Of a DNA stretch of 64,000 bases, positions 22,101 to 32,400 are shown in pieces; positions within the stretch are counted from its first letter, which is position 1, and the number at the start of each line of letters is the position of its first letter. The DNA comes from Phoronis australis (taxonomy: Eukaryota; Phoronida; Phoronidae). Made by a program: the position numbers and the translations under genes. Under the pieces are notes generated by a model that had not been told where the DNA came from, did not search any database, and saw nothing but the letters and a program-made list of their open reading frames with translations. The stretch spans positions 436,001 to 500,000 of the forward strand of contig NMRA01000322.1 of assembly GCA_002633005.1 (NCBI GenBank). The letters run 5' to 3'.

Positions 22101-24205
22101 ATTAAAGCCGCGACAATAGTCAAATATAACATGCCCATATTTTGAGAACCAGTTTGACGACCGTTATTCAGTGGAGAAAACTGGTGTTCACTATTTGAAA
22201 TCGTTTCTTAAGGTAGGACCCTGTAAAAACAGCCAATCGGATTTATATGTGACTTTCAGATACAGTGTTTCATGCAGGATTGTCAAAATGACTCTAAGGA
22301 ATTGTCTTAAAAATTTTCCACTTTTGCATAAGGAGCTATAGAAAGACAGTGCTTCTACGATTTTCATGAAAAATCTTTTAAGTTGCAGAAAACGGAAACG
22401 AAATGATATTTTAGAAAACTGTAACACGAGTTTTTGCTAGCACATCTTAAACATTTACATCAGATAAAATTTGATCGTGGGATTGATACTGTTGTTTTGC
22501 AATCAATGTATCTTGAAATTTCTTTTTTGCAAAATTTTACTAAAAAACATACTTTAGCCAGGTGACCCAATTAATAACCGTAAAGTCAAAATTCAAATTC
22601 TACTGCCCTAGTTAAAATATATAGTTTTCTAGATATTTTGTTATATACAAAAAATTGTTGATGAAGTCCTTCGCAACCGTAACCAGATCAAAAGTGACTT
22701 CTGAGCTTAGGAAGAACTTACGGTTGGGTGTGACCAGGGTCAATTAGTTGGCTTGACCCGACAGTCACTTTATGAGCCAGGCATGGCCTCAAGCAATTCT
22801 TGCTTATAGTAAAGAACTAATTGATGACAGTTTTATTATGAAAAATGGCCTGAATAAAAAAAATTAATCTTTTTGGCAAAAGATGAGTTCATAGCAGAGT
22901 AAAAATGTGTTGGAGGCAATCTCCTTGGTTACGCGTGTCAGCAAAGAACTTGCTAACCGAGCAAGAATTTGTAAATCGTGCGCACATTGTTGCAAGTTAA
23001 AACTGAAATTGAAGTGATCCATTGTTTATATTAATCAGACAGTTAAAGCCCCCTGCAGATCTATCCGCATTATTCAAATGAAAACATCTGTCAGTGAACA
23101 GTTTCGAGCTTTGTACTGAGTAAACTGTCATAGCAATAATCATTTTCTGATACGGCGGCAAAACATAATGAAATACACCAGGTCCGGGATAGAGTAGTGG
23201 ACGGACAGTGTTCTGTATTGTTTTGAGCATTTAAGGCAGTGGGATATTTTCCAAAGACATATTTACTTTCCATGAAGCAATAGAACTTGGTATAAATAAC
23301 TCAGTAAAAAGTCCATATCTTGATGAACTGCAGAGCAGTAAATACAGGAACTAAGATGTAGGCCTTTTCCCACACTTTCATTTGTTGCATGGATAGTAAA
23401 GACAGTAATTAATGCTGAAAATGTGTCTCCAAGGTAACAACGTACCTGTACCACCGAAAGGTACTAAGGGATGCCATGCACGGTTGTTTTTCTCTTTGAT
23501 CTAATTTTTGACAGTTAATTTGAGGTCAAAGAGGATTTGACATACCCCTCTTGATGGTCCACAAAGTACACTGTCGGGAATTCTCTCATTCTTGATGTTC
23601 AAATGGTCTATTTTGCCCTCTTTCATTTTCATGTGCAGAATACGGAAGTTGGTGCCACCCAAGTCCAAGGCTAGAAAATCACCCTCCTCTACAAAAAAAG
23701 AAAACACAAAAACAGTAATACTTTCAACAGCTTTTCGATACTGCGACTTAGAAATAATACAAACCTGGGCACTTAACCACTTGTTTTAACAAGTGGCTAA
23801 ATGCTCACAGCCCTCTGTTAAGAAAAATTTCAACATGTAGCTGTGTGCATGGCTCAAGTTTCCTTACAGAAAAAGAACTTGGCCAGAGATCTGCAGGCCT
23901 AATGTCTGAGTATTCAGAGAACTTTGGAAATGTCACATGAGATCCTCACGAAAGCACGTTACAACCAGCCTAGTTTATGCCATTCTGTTGCTTATAGAGC
24001 TCCAATCTAGCACTGATCCCTACTACATCAGCTTACCAGTGCCATTTAAAGTTTCACGGACGTATGTGGTCTCCATTTGTAGACTAGATTTCTTCCTGTC
24101 CTCGGATTTCCGGCTCATTCCCATTGTCATCTCAGACTCCATGACATTCATCACCTTGTCAATCTGACTTGGAGATAACTTGAACACATCAACAACATCT
24201 TTTAC
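10012..24205 (-). CDS. HK: hexokinase, single-domain type (spliced gene)
   Basis: Ten exons join in compatible phases to about 445 codons, the size of one hexokinase unit minus a short first exon. The enzyme transfers phosphate from ATP to glucose or other hexoses, the first step of glycolysis. Order of motifs along the joined protein (approximate residues): phosphate loop LDLGGTNFR (64), sugar-binding FPMEQKS (136) and LVTWTK (147), catalytic NDTTGTMM (187), [10 protein letters not shown] (209), [11 protein letters not shown] (242), FYMGELVR (282), adenosine-site [10 protein letters not shown] (423). All expected catalytic residues are visible. There is only one unit, unlike the doubled vertebrate HK1-3. 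The start-codon exon, expected to encode about 20 residues, was not located upstream of 24205. The exon at 13877 runs into the N gap. Introns reach about 2.9 kb and carry repeats. Regulation cannot be read from the sequence. Confidence 0.95.
10973..11106 (-). CDS. HK: hexokinase exon (IDGSVY)
   Basis: Acceptor CCATTTTAG, donor AAAG|GTGAGT. It encodes [20 protein letters not shown] and [19 protein letters not shown], matching the GVDGTLYKLHP region of hexokinases. It starts with two bases, so the gap-hidden exon must end one base into a codon. Confidence 0.92.
11815..12373. mobile_element. Harbinger-like MITE, copy A (559 bases)
   Basis: Starts GGGCTGTTCCAATGAAATCT and ends with the inverted CAGATTTTGCTGGAACAGCCC. 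It is flanked by TAA on both sides (11812-11814 and 12374-12376). A second copy at 44732-45549 has TTA flanks. Three-base TWA target duplications are the hallmark of PIF/Harbinger. The interior repeats the phrase ACCACCCAT/GTAATTTTT and codes for no transposase. It lies in a hexokinase intron. Confidence 0.85.
13142..13211 (+). repeat. tRNA-related SINE head
   Basis: TGGCCTG and CAGGTCA can pair as an acceptor stem. A T-arm GTGGG-TTCAAGT-CCCAC contains a good box B (GGTTCAAGTCC), and a box-A-like TGGTTGATAAG lies upstream. The span is only about 64 bases and the D and anticodon arms are degenerate, so this reads as a tRNA-derived SINE or tRNA pseudogene. The trailing sequence runs into the N gap. 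Confidence 0.5.
13274..13745. other. assembly gap (472 N)
   Basis: Run of undetermined bases. It hides the 3' end of one hexokinase exon and part of the following intron. Confidence 1.
13746..13877 (-). CDS. HK: hexokinase exon, truncated by assembly gap
   Basis: Acceptor TATTTCAG. The codon AG+A joins the previous exon as VE-R-DQGSS. It encodes [17 protein letters not shown] through SIRAAQ and enters the N run two bases into the next codon (CT, so Leu). The exon end and its donor lie in the gap. Confidence 0.9.
14181..14336 (-). CDS. HK: hexokinase exon (156 bases, MGELVR)
   Basis: Acceptor TTGTCAG, donor GAGAG|GTAAGA. It encodes [15 protein letters not shown], with the second glucose-binding Glu, then [19 protein letters not shown]. 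The 156-base length equals the corresponding exon of vertebrate glucokinase. Confidence 0.95.
15290..15660. repeat. degenerate ~97-base tandem repeat, about four units
   Basis: Units start near 15290, 15386, 15481 and 15580 with ATGGTATGCCTCTTTTTGTT-like text followed by TTTTAGTTTCCATGC(C/G)(G/A)(T/A)GAG. They lie in a hexokinase intron. The minus-strand frames across them repeat for the same reason. Confidence 0.6.
16147..16259 (-). CDS. HK: hexokinase exon (EWGAFGD)
   Basis: Acceptor CATTCAAG, donor AC|GTAAGG. The donor was chosen because the phase-2 end fits the next exon and gives the family's spacing between [11 protein letters not shown] and FEK. It encodes [18 protein letters not shown], with the glucose-binding Glu. 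Confidence 0.9.
17360..18010. repeat. array A of ~150-base units with CCACTAGG-like cores
   Basis: Repeated phrases CATGAAAATCCATC, ACTCCAAAGATACAG and AAAATGCCACTAGGG recur about every 150 bases in a hexokinase intron. Arrays B (21060-21880), C (30890-31170) and, in the opposite orientation, D (35380-36060) are relatives. Confidence 0.65.
18157..18336 (-). CDS. HK: hexokinase exon with catalytic Asp
   Basis: Acceptor TACTCACAG, donor CAG|GTTGGC; 60 codons, phase 0 on both sides. It carries [13 protein letters not shown], whose Asp is the catalytic base of the family, and [14 protein letters not shown]. Confidence 0.95.
19833..19972 (-). CDS. HK: hexokinase exon with sugar-binding TWTK
   Basis: Acceptor CCCTTTAG, donor GGG|GTGAGC. 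It encodes [12 protein letters not shown] and [14 protein letters not shown]. Thr-Lys of TWTK contact the sugar in known hexokinases. Confidence 0.95.
20743..20821 (-). CDS. HK: hexokinase exon (79 bases)
   Basis: Acceptor TTTTAG, donor CTTG|GTATGC, phase 0 in and phase 1 out. It encodes [15 protein letters not shown] and ends before GFTFSFP, matching the FDYVAECL-like helix of the family. Confidence 0.9.
21060..21880. repeat. array B of ~150-base units
   Basis: Same family as 17360-18010. Cores near 21190 (GCCGCTAGGTGGTGC), 21332 (GTGACACTAGGGGATAC), 21475, 21628 and 21778. It lies in a hexokinase intron. Confidence 0.65.
22245..22615. repeat. dispersed repeat R5, copy 2
   Basis: Diverged copy of 7590-7930, in the hexokinase intron between 20821 and 23546. 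Confidence 0.55.
23546..23688 (-). CDS. HK: hexokinase exon with phosphate loop
   Basis: Acceptor TTTTGTAG, donor GGG|GTATGT. The split codon (G+AG) joins the previous exon as [15 protein letters not shown]. It encodes the DLGGTNFR phosphate-binding loop followed by a variable strand region. Confidence 0.95.
24037..24205 (-). CDS. HK: hexokinase exon (N-terminal, first recognised)
   Basis: Acceptor GTTTGCAG precedes GTAAAAGATG; donor is G|GTAAGC. It begins in phase 0 and ends in phase 1. It encodes [11 protein letters not shown]...[11 protein letters not shown], equivalent to the helical N-terminal part and the loop before the phosphate-binding motif of hexokinases. Confidence 0.9.
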
Positions 24206-26024
24206 CTGCAAACATATCACTGTGTTTGTATGGTGCTCAGCATGACGGCATTTTGACATTTTTGACCTAATGGAATAAAACCAATAAGCCAAACTTTAAA
24301 ATATTTATGATAATTAAGCCAGATTTATGTATTTCCATTACCAATAAAAACATGAAAACCATCAAAGACTCATCCTACAACAATTGTGAATTTGAGAATG
24401 GGGCATGTACACAGGTAATTAAAACAGAATTTTATCAAGGTAAGGAATATATCACAAGACCAATTTTATGAGTTTCTAACCAGCTAAACACAGCAAAACG
24501 AAACTTAAGCATCAAAACTTTGATGGCGAGCATTCTTCGCAAATATGCCGGGCTGCACCCAATTTATTTTTTTTTGTCTGGAGTATTTTGGCATTGAGAG
24601 TGCATAGTCTGCTGATTGCTGGTGCCTAAGTAGTGGAATGTGAGTCATGGTTTGTGGTTGAATACCACCAATTGGTTTTTGCCTGGTGTATTTTCCGACA
24701 TAATCGGTTGTTTGCTGATAGAAATGCACTTTGAATGCTGCAAGTTCATCAAACAGGCAAGCCATGCCAAGAATTGTGCGATGACACTTGGCTTACCTCA
24801 AAATCCATCTACTGCCCGGTGGTTTGGTAATTGGCCCATAAATGTTGCACTCCCAGAAGATTTAATGAGGAACATATTGCAACATTAAGCAAACATTTAG
24901 GTTGTAAAAATCACATTCCTTGTCCAACTTTCAACATTCAAAAAACCAATCACAAGTACTGTACAGGAACTATTCCAATATGCTATTTAAAACATTCAAA
25001 ATGAAAATTTAAAAATACTATGGTTGCTTCCAATGTGTTTATGATGGGCGTCATTATCTAGAGAATGATAAAATCAGCAGCCTGAGGCTATTTAATGAAC
25101 CACAACAGCACGATGTCTTTGACCCAAACAGACAGATTCTGAGATGGGCAAACCAGTTGAGTTGCCCAATCTCAACTGGTTGTGGTCTCAACGAAGGATT
25201 TTTTCATGCTTTATGTTGTAATAGTAATGTGATTTTACTGGAACTACACTTACCTTATATGGCACAATTAGTTACAATGGTTTATTACAAAACTCTTGCC
25301 AAACAGTTCCATGAAATGTAACTCACATGCACGAGGTCTTGTGTATTGCAAAAAAACATGTTGTGCAGTAGTTGGTCAGTCTGCAATTAAGTAGTGTTCA
25401 AGTAAAGAGCTGACGTTCTCTTCACTCTTCTATAAATGCAAAATTACATATGTATCTGCATCCGCTTTATATTCTGTGGTTTTCTTGTAAAAGAAATACG
25501 TTGCTTTCTCTCAACTCACCCTGCCTAAAATGCAAATACGAGGAAAACCTGCTATGAGTGCCACCTCAAGTTTCCCAAACGCTGCCACAGGACTCTAGAG
25601 CAGTGGACAGGTGGAGTAGACAGACTCGTACTGCACGGTGGTTAATCAGTCTACGATGGAACTCCTATGGGGAGTGAGGAGCTTATGTTTCATTGTTGAA
25701 CCCACGTGTTGTGCTTCATCGAGTCAGACTTTTGAGATAAAATTAGAGCTGCAGACGTGCTCCCGGTGAATCAATAACGAGCCTCTGACTCTGTTGGCCA
25801 GTCGCTACATAGTGCGGGCTTATGCATTAATAGGCAATTGCCTATATGCTGATGGTTAGCGTGCTTGCCAGTTTTATCTGGGTTGCTGGTTATCTCTATT
25901 TCTCAAGTAGCACTTCACACTCCAGTTCGAGTATTCCGAAGTGGCACATGTTAAGAAATTAAAAGTGCAATGGTAAGTTGTATGTACAGTGCAGTGCAAT
26001 GATGTAGACCTATACTTGGAGGCT
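24206..26024. other. hexokinase 5' region, start exon not located
   Basis: The hexokinase start exon and promoter should lie here or further up, but I could not identify them. A decayed tRNA-like block (TGGTTAGCGTGCTTGCC, then AGTTCGAGTATTCC) lies at about 25855-25935 and may be a SINE remnant. Frames at 24505-24890 look like chance. Confidence 0.4.
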
Positions 26025-26300
26025 CAGGCGTCCTCACCTTCTGATTGTACCAGCAATACACTGTATACATACTACAAGGTATGATACTCGGAAATAGAAA
26101 TTCCACGAGTGCTTCAATTCAGCCGTCCATATCAAACACAAAACTCAATCAATTTACACAAATCAGGGGTTCAACAATCCATGAGCAATTGTTCTTTCTT
26201 CTAATGACATTTACAGTGTAATGCTCCAGCGAGTTCACAACACATTCGCAGTCAAAGCACAAAAATGTTCCCAAAAAAGCTGATGCGTATTATCAATCTT
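26025..26300 (+). repeat. LINE 3'-tail fragment (family F1), plus copy
   Basis: Matches 182-400. With the minus copy at 26420-26700 it forms a large inverted repeat with arms of about 270 bases. Confidence 0.6.
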
Positions 26301-26419
26301 GACCTATGCGAGTCGGATCAAGGTCAAGTATGGTGCAGAATTATCCGATGAATTACGAATGGATGGCAATTGCTGTGTCGTGACTTTCCGTGACAAATTC
26401 CATGGTACAGAATACACAG

Positions 26420-26700
26420 TACTAATCAGCTTTTTGGAAAGATTTTTGTGCTTTGATTGCAAATTTGTTGTGAACTCGCTGGTGCAGGACACCATAAATG
26501 GTATTAAAAGAAAAAGCAATTGCTTACGTTTTTTTGAACCCCTGTTTAGTGTAAATTTATTGAGTTTTGTGTTTGATATGGACGGCTGAAGTGAAGCACC
26601 CATGGATTTTCTAGTCCTGAGTGTCTTACCTTGTAGTATGTACCATATATAGTGTATTGGTGACTGTCAAAAGCTGAGAACGCCTGTGCTTTGAGGAGGG
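26420..26700 (-). repeat. LINE 3'-tail fragment (family F1), minus copy
   Basis: Inverted relative of 26025-26300. It is continuous with the reverse-transcriptase-like frame just above it. Confidence 0.6.
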
Positions 26701-26827
26701 CACTCTGGAAGTGATCCAGAGAAGAAGTACCAACGAAGTGGGCAGGTAAGTTCTTCCAGAAGACTGTTTTAGAGGAGAAGGCTTTCTGTGGGTATGCGGT
26801 GAAACAATGACGAGTCAAGAAGTACAT
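26546..26827 (-). pseudogene. LINE reverse-transcriptase C-terminal fragment
   Basis: The minus-strand frame contains AFSSKTVFWKNLPAHFV and then SSLDHFQSAL. This follows the pattern FFxxTVxxWNxLPxxVV...SLxxFKxxL seen at the end of many non-LTR reverse transcriptases. No YADD catalytic domain is present, so it is only the end of an element. The exact clade (CR1, L2 or jockey-like) cannot be told. Confidence 0.5.
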
Positions 26828-26899
26828 GTTGTGGCATATACGTCATTGTGTACGGGTCAACTGATGAAGGGATACAAATAGGTAACAGGAATGGCGAGT

Positions 26900-27235
26900 A
26901 AGTACGCATCGATTTTTTGGGACAATTTTTGTGCTTTGACCACAAATTTGTTGCGAACTCGATGGAGCAGGACACTGTGAAAGGTATTAGAAGAAAAAAC
27001 AATGCTCATGGTTTGTTGAACCCATTTTGAAAATTTCATTGAGTTTTGCGTTTGATATGGATGGCTGATGTGAAGCACCCGTGGAATTTTTAGTCCCGAG
27101 TGTCATACCTTGTAACTATATCATGGGTGGCCCATCATAGGGACCTGGGTGGGCTATAGCCTCACTTTTTTCAGTGCTGCACCGCCCATAATAGTGTATT
27201 GGGGATGATCAGAAGCTGAGGACGCCTTAGACAAT
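26900..27235 (-). repeat. LINE 3'-tail fragment with nested insertion
   Basis: Third copy near this locus. Homology is interrupted at about 27122-27193 by the CTTTTTTCAGTGCTGC element also seen at 991-1100, so the small element inserted into an older LINE copy. Confidence 0.55.
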
Positions 27236-27770
27236 GACCATCGTTTCTACTGGCGCTTCCTGATGGGCGTTGTAATGACTAAAACATCATCAAAATCTTG
27301 TTATATATACATTTTGCACATAGACCTTAGGAGGTCATCTGTGTATTTAATTCCTTCCAACTCAAACAAATACTTGTGTTATCAAACTTTTTCTTTGAGC
27401 AGCCCCTCGTTCAGTTCCCAAAATCGGCAACTCGTGATTTTTAGCACTGCGCCCGGCAGGTGACATGACGTATATATCCTCTTGAAGCGTGTGTGAAAAT
27501 AGCGAGTTACCGATTTTTGGGAACCGAACGAGGGACTGCTCGAAGAAAAAGTTTGAAAAAGGGAGTATTTGTTCGAGTTGGAAGGAATTAAATAAATCGA
27601 CGGCCTCCTTAAAGGTATATCCTCTATGCGTTTAAACAACGTGACTGTGATGTTTTAGTCAGTGCGAGCTAGGCATAATTCGCCAAAAAGCTTCCGGCAT
27701 ATGACGTGCCTATACAAGCTCCACCGTCTTACTCGCGGGTGCCAGTAGGATAGGCAATGACCATCACCTC
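27232..27770. mobile_element. fold-back element A
   Basis: The left arm (from ACAATGACCATCG) and the right arm (to TAGGCAATGACCATC) are imperfect inverted copies of about 200 bases. Both contain AATTCCTTCCAACTC / GAGTTGGAAGGAATT and GTTCAGTTCCCAAAA / its complement. No transposase is encoded. Confidence 0.65.
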
Positions 27771-27804
27771 TGTTGGCCCGACCAGAGGCGATGCAGCTCC
27801 TATT

Positions 27805-28720
27805 ATAGGCAATGACCATCGCCTCTTTTGGCCAGACCAGAGGCGATGCAGCTCCTATAGGCGCTCCATACGCAGGAAGCTTTTCGGCGAATTATGCCTC
27901 ACACCAACTAAAACATCAAAGTCACGTTGTTATAAATACTTTTTGCGCATAGAGGAACACCTTAGGAGGTTGTCGATGTGTTTAATTCCTTCCAACTCAA
28001 ACAAATACTCCCGTTATCAAACTTTTTCTTCGAACAGTCCCTATTTCAGTTCCCAAAGTCGTGAACTCACCATTTTCACTCAGCACACGCCAAGAGATAT
28101 GACCTCATTCTTTTAACCAGGCCGAAGGTCAGAAAGCTGAAGTCCCCGCCATTTGTGTATGCATGTGCTGCCGGGAACCAGCCGTGCATTTGCCGTGTTG
28201 TTAAACATTAAAGTGTCTCAGTTAAATGTCATCAACAGCATTTATTTTTATCAAATACAAACAATAATTCATTGAAATACAATCAGTTTCAAGTAACGCC
28301 AATTAAAGACAAGTAGTGGTGTCATTTTGGAAATGAACATTTGACTGATAAGACCGCAATGGCTCACCTTTAGCCTATTTAAAGATTGAGGCCATGAAGT
28401 CACATCACCTTGCGAGCGCGGTAAAGATTGGAGCGTGCGCAGTATAAAAATGGTGAGTTCACGATTCTGGGGACTGAACGAGTGACTGCTCGAACAAAAA
28501 GTTCGATAACAGAAGTATTTGTTCGAGTTGGAACGAATTAAACACACCGCCAACCTCCTAAGGTGTCCCTCTATATGCAAAAGGTATTTGTAACAAGGTG
28601 ACTTTCATGATTTAGCCAGTGCGAAGCATAATTCGCCGAAAAGCTTTCGGCGTATGGAGCGCCTTGTATAGGAGCTGCATCGCCTCTGGTCGGGCCAACA
28701 GAGGCGATGGTCATTGCCTA
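27805..28720. mobile_element. fold-back element B (about 915 bases)
   Basis: Terminal arms of about 300 bases mirror one another. The left begins TAGGCAATGACCATCGCCTC and the right ends GAGGCGATGGTCATTGCCTA. A subterminal mini-hairpin pairs CATCGCCTCT with AGAGGCGATG. A 54-base subterminal block is duplicated just left of it (near 27753 and 27807). Element A is a diverged relative. Neither codes for a transposase. Confidence 0.75.
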
Positions 28721-29191
28721 CCAGTAGGACTGCTGTGCGTGAACTTGGAATCTGCTTAATCTCAAGACTGCGAACTTGGAATTGAATATTCTATAAGGCA
28801 AAAAGGTGAAATTTTTGTTCGGTGAAAAGAAATTTTTGTAATTATTGGCCTCACGATCAACTATTTTCTCCGTTACCGTAACTTGTAACACTGAACCGGA
28901 GGAATATGAATGGCTAAAACAACTATATTGGTGAAACTGAACGCCTGTGGCTAAGAGGAGAATGAGGGTAAATCTAGCCTTGGTACAAAGCTAGTACAAA
29001 GCTGTATAAAAAAATATACAGCTAGCTGTATTTTGAGGACAGTCATCATACAGCTATCTGGCTAGGGTAAATCGTGCAGCTTGTTGCGGCACCATTTCAA
29101 TAGATTAGAATCCCAGGCTACCTTTTCTCTCTTGAGCGTATCTTGAACGTTAAGCTCCGGATATAAGATCATGATTTGTTTTTGTCTACAG
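28721..29191. other. upstream flank of the DNMT1-like gene
   Basis: A short piece (CAGCTAGCTGTATTTTGA..., near 29020-29065) resembles part of the 1385-1880 duplication. No promoter motif or first exon could be fixed. Confidence 0.35.
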
Positions 29192-29437
29192 GCCCTTGGA
29201 TTCACCACGTCAACTCACACCCCGTCCAAGGGGTCACCAGAAATTTAACCCCAACCGGAAAGGAACTCTTCGTTGTAGTAAGTACAGAAAAGAAAAAGCG
29301 CGGGGAAAAAAGCGCGGGAACTCGGCAAACTTGGTAGTTAGAGAACTATCTATTATGCTTGGTGAAGAAGTGCTGGAAAGTGATATGCCAGGAAAAATTT
29401 TCGAAAAGGCGTTGATTTCTAACGAAATAAAATCGAG
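29192..29437 (+). CDS. DNMT1: DNMT1-like exon (basic segment to DMAP-type helix)
   Basis: Acceptor TTTTGTCTACAG, donor TCGAG|GTGAGT. The frame is open throughout; an in-frame stop lies just upstream of the acceptor, so an earlier exon, or the internal ATG at 29355, must supply the start. It ends EKALISNEIKS with a split codon AG, which the next exon completes to Arg. Confidence 0.75.
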
Positions 29438-32400
29438 GTGAGTTACTTCTATGATATTTATGTGGTGTTTTATCGACTTATCGGCCTCCTGAACAACTTT
29501 TACTTGGTTGACCAAGACAGAAAATTTCTGCTGACTGATCGTAGCGCCCTCTATTTTTAAGAAGTTCTTTGATTTTGACACCGATGAAGGTCATTATCAC
29601 GTTTTTAAGAGGCATGGAACACGAAAACCTTTTAAACAGATCATGGCGAATCTACTTCTTGGGGTTCGTAGCGGGAGAGTTATTTACTTTGAATGTTGTG
29701 TTGTAATCGTCAACATCATTCGTCCTTTATCTTTCTGTAGTGTCTTGTGATTTGTCAGTTTTATGGTTCCCGGATGCTTGTTTTATTTAAACTGCTGGCG
29801 GGAACCCTGCTGGGAGTCTTTCAGCAGGCAATCAGGATGTCAGGGATGGCACCTGGATTGGGTTTTACTGCAGCTTGAATAGCTGTGTTTTAACTGGTGA
29901 GTACTTCTAGAGGCCTAACTAGTGAACCTGCAGTAATACAACAGTTGCGAAAATCGTCAGTTTCACTATTGATTGACGAAACACAGAGACAGACGAGGAA
30001 ATAAGAAGGCTTTTATTCCAATACAGTTTTCTATCTCCTCCACTCTTACTATAAGAAGTTGGATTTACTGCTGCTTGAAATCACCATTGTTTTGTTTACA
30101 CCAAAGGTCAAAGGTCATGCTTTCCACATCAAAGAAATGCGCTATCTAGGTAGGGACGTGACAAAAAAATTCAACTTCTTGCTTAATATTTAAAAATGCA
30201 TTGATTTAAAAAATCATCAAAAACGGATTCAAACAAAAAAATTAAGAAAATCCGTTGAGCCGTTGACTTTTTATGAACGTTTGAAGAGCGATAATTAGCC
30301 CTTTATTTTAGTCCACTGAATACCTGGGAATGAAGGCTTATTTATGTGACCCAAAATTATTTTTTTCACAATAACTTCCTCAAGAATTTTGATAACATTT
30401 TAAAGACAACAAAAAATTCCAAATTCCAAAGTGGCGGACAATATGGCCACCATTACGACTGCAAAAACGTCTTATTTTACGTTAACGAACTATATGGTGT
30501 AATATACCATTAACGAACTATATGGTGTAATATATCAAATGATAGGTCTTTTCATTGCTTTTTTGAAGAGAATGATGAAAAACATGTTTAGGCAATATTT
30601 ACGACATTTCTGCAATAGCTGCCAACATTACTGCATTAGCGACCACCAGAAGATTGATTCAGCAACCATGATGTACACGTCAATATTAAAGGTGTTTTTA
30701 TGAACTGCAAGGATATACAATTGTGTTATGCATACATGTTTATTTTGTACAAAATGGCTGCCAAGATGGCTGCCACCCATAACAGAAATGTAGTTGTAGT
30801 AATACAATTTTACAAGACAAATGAAACCAAAACGAGATTCGTTCAAACTTTTGCTTGACCGGCAACAAGACTACCCAGAGGTTCAAAAGTCCATCTGTAA
30901 CAAGTACAAGGGCAAACTGAGTGCATCGCATAGAGCACCGATACAAAGGATCCTCATTATTTTAATCCCACTAGGGGGTGCAATGCGGATGGAGCAAATG
31001 CACTCGAAACTTAAGGTAATGCAGAATACATCAAGTATATCTGAAAATGGGAAGGCATTGTAGTCTCCTTAATAGAAACCTAACTACCAAGTTTCATGAA
31101 AATCCATCAATGAACTCTAAAGATACACAAGAAAACACACAAAAAGTTGCCCTTGGGGGCACACAAACCGATTCCTTTTTTCTTTTGTTCAGTGGTAACT
31201 TTCTGGCGTTTTATCTGCTGTGTCAAATGCTTGATCTAACATGCTGTTGTAGACTTCAGTGAAGACTTGAGAGATCATGAATGGTTTTCTTTTCCTTTGA
31301 AACATACTGTAGCCGTCTCTTTAGTTTTTGTTTCCAAGGTGTTAGGGCTTCTCGCTTAGAGGATGGTGTTGAGGTGGATGGCTCTGATTCAACTGAAGGG
31401 CCAGCTTCAAGCTCTGGTTGTCAGCTCAGGAAATACGGGTTCATGGTGAGGGTCAGCAACCGCGCAAGACACAGGTTCTTCACTAGGTTCAGGAACGAGA
31501 GGAAACAACTCTTCGCACACTTTAAACTGGGACATGCTTCTTTCATTTGAAACTGATTGATACTCTTTAGTGACCTATTCACCAGCGAGTTGATATTGCT
31601 TGTAGTAATTTTAAAATTACCAATAAGTTCACGTGCAAAGTTGACACTATCTCAGTCAGTGATTTGTTGCACTGTAAGAACACATAGAGGGCATGACCAT
31701 TTTTCATGTTTTCACTGGGAACAAAGTTGGAGTTCTCTTGCAAGAACTGTCTCGCTTTGCCAGATTGAGATGGAGCTGACAACTTTCTTTTTTTGTAGGC
31801 ATTCTGAAAATATAAAAAAGACATGTAAGAAAATTAACATACCAATGTACAGTGTTATAATATATTTAATGTACACCAAATTATTCAGACTGCCTTGTCC
31901 TGTAACTACTATTAAACACTCACAACAAACCCTAAAACTAAAGTTTGAATTTTTTACACTGATGTGCAACAAAGTGAAAAACATTCTACTTAGATGAGCA
32001 ACACATAACAAAAATACTTTTTATGAGGCGTCTTGTATTCACAGAATGCATTGATTTATTATTTTTCAAAAAATTGAACCGTTCGATCCTTTCCTTAATA
32101 AGTGTACTTCAAGAACTTGAAAACTAAAAATGTAAAATTCTCCAGTTGTGGACACAGTATCATGTCAGGGCCAGTAGAATTTTATTTTCTCAAATACCAC
32201 ATGAAGGTAAAGGAATCGATGTTTACTTTGTTGTACCCGCTCAATGATTTTCCAGGCACCAGCAACAAACTTAACTTGAAAGAATGACATCAGCAACTCT
32301 TCTTGTCCCAAACTGGAGAATTTTTTAACGTGTTTGATTAGAAAATCATTGCATATTATTCAATGAAAAAATCAACACTACTGTCATATGGAATTGACCA

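Noticed and set aside
24505-24888. Overlapping frames on both strands near the hexokinase 5' end
   Set aside because: The apparent repeated phrases come from a loosely repeated DNA stretch. They do not resemble the hexokinase N-terminus.
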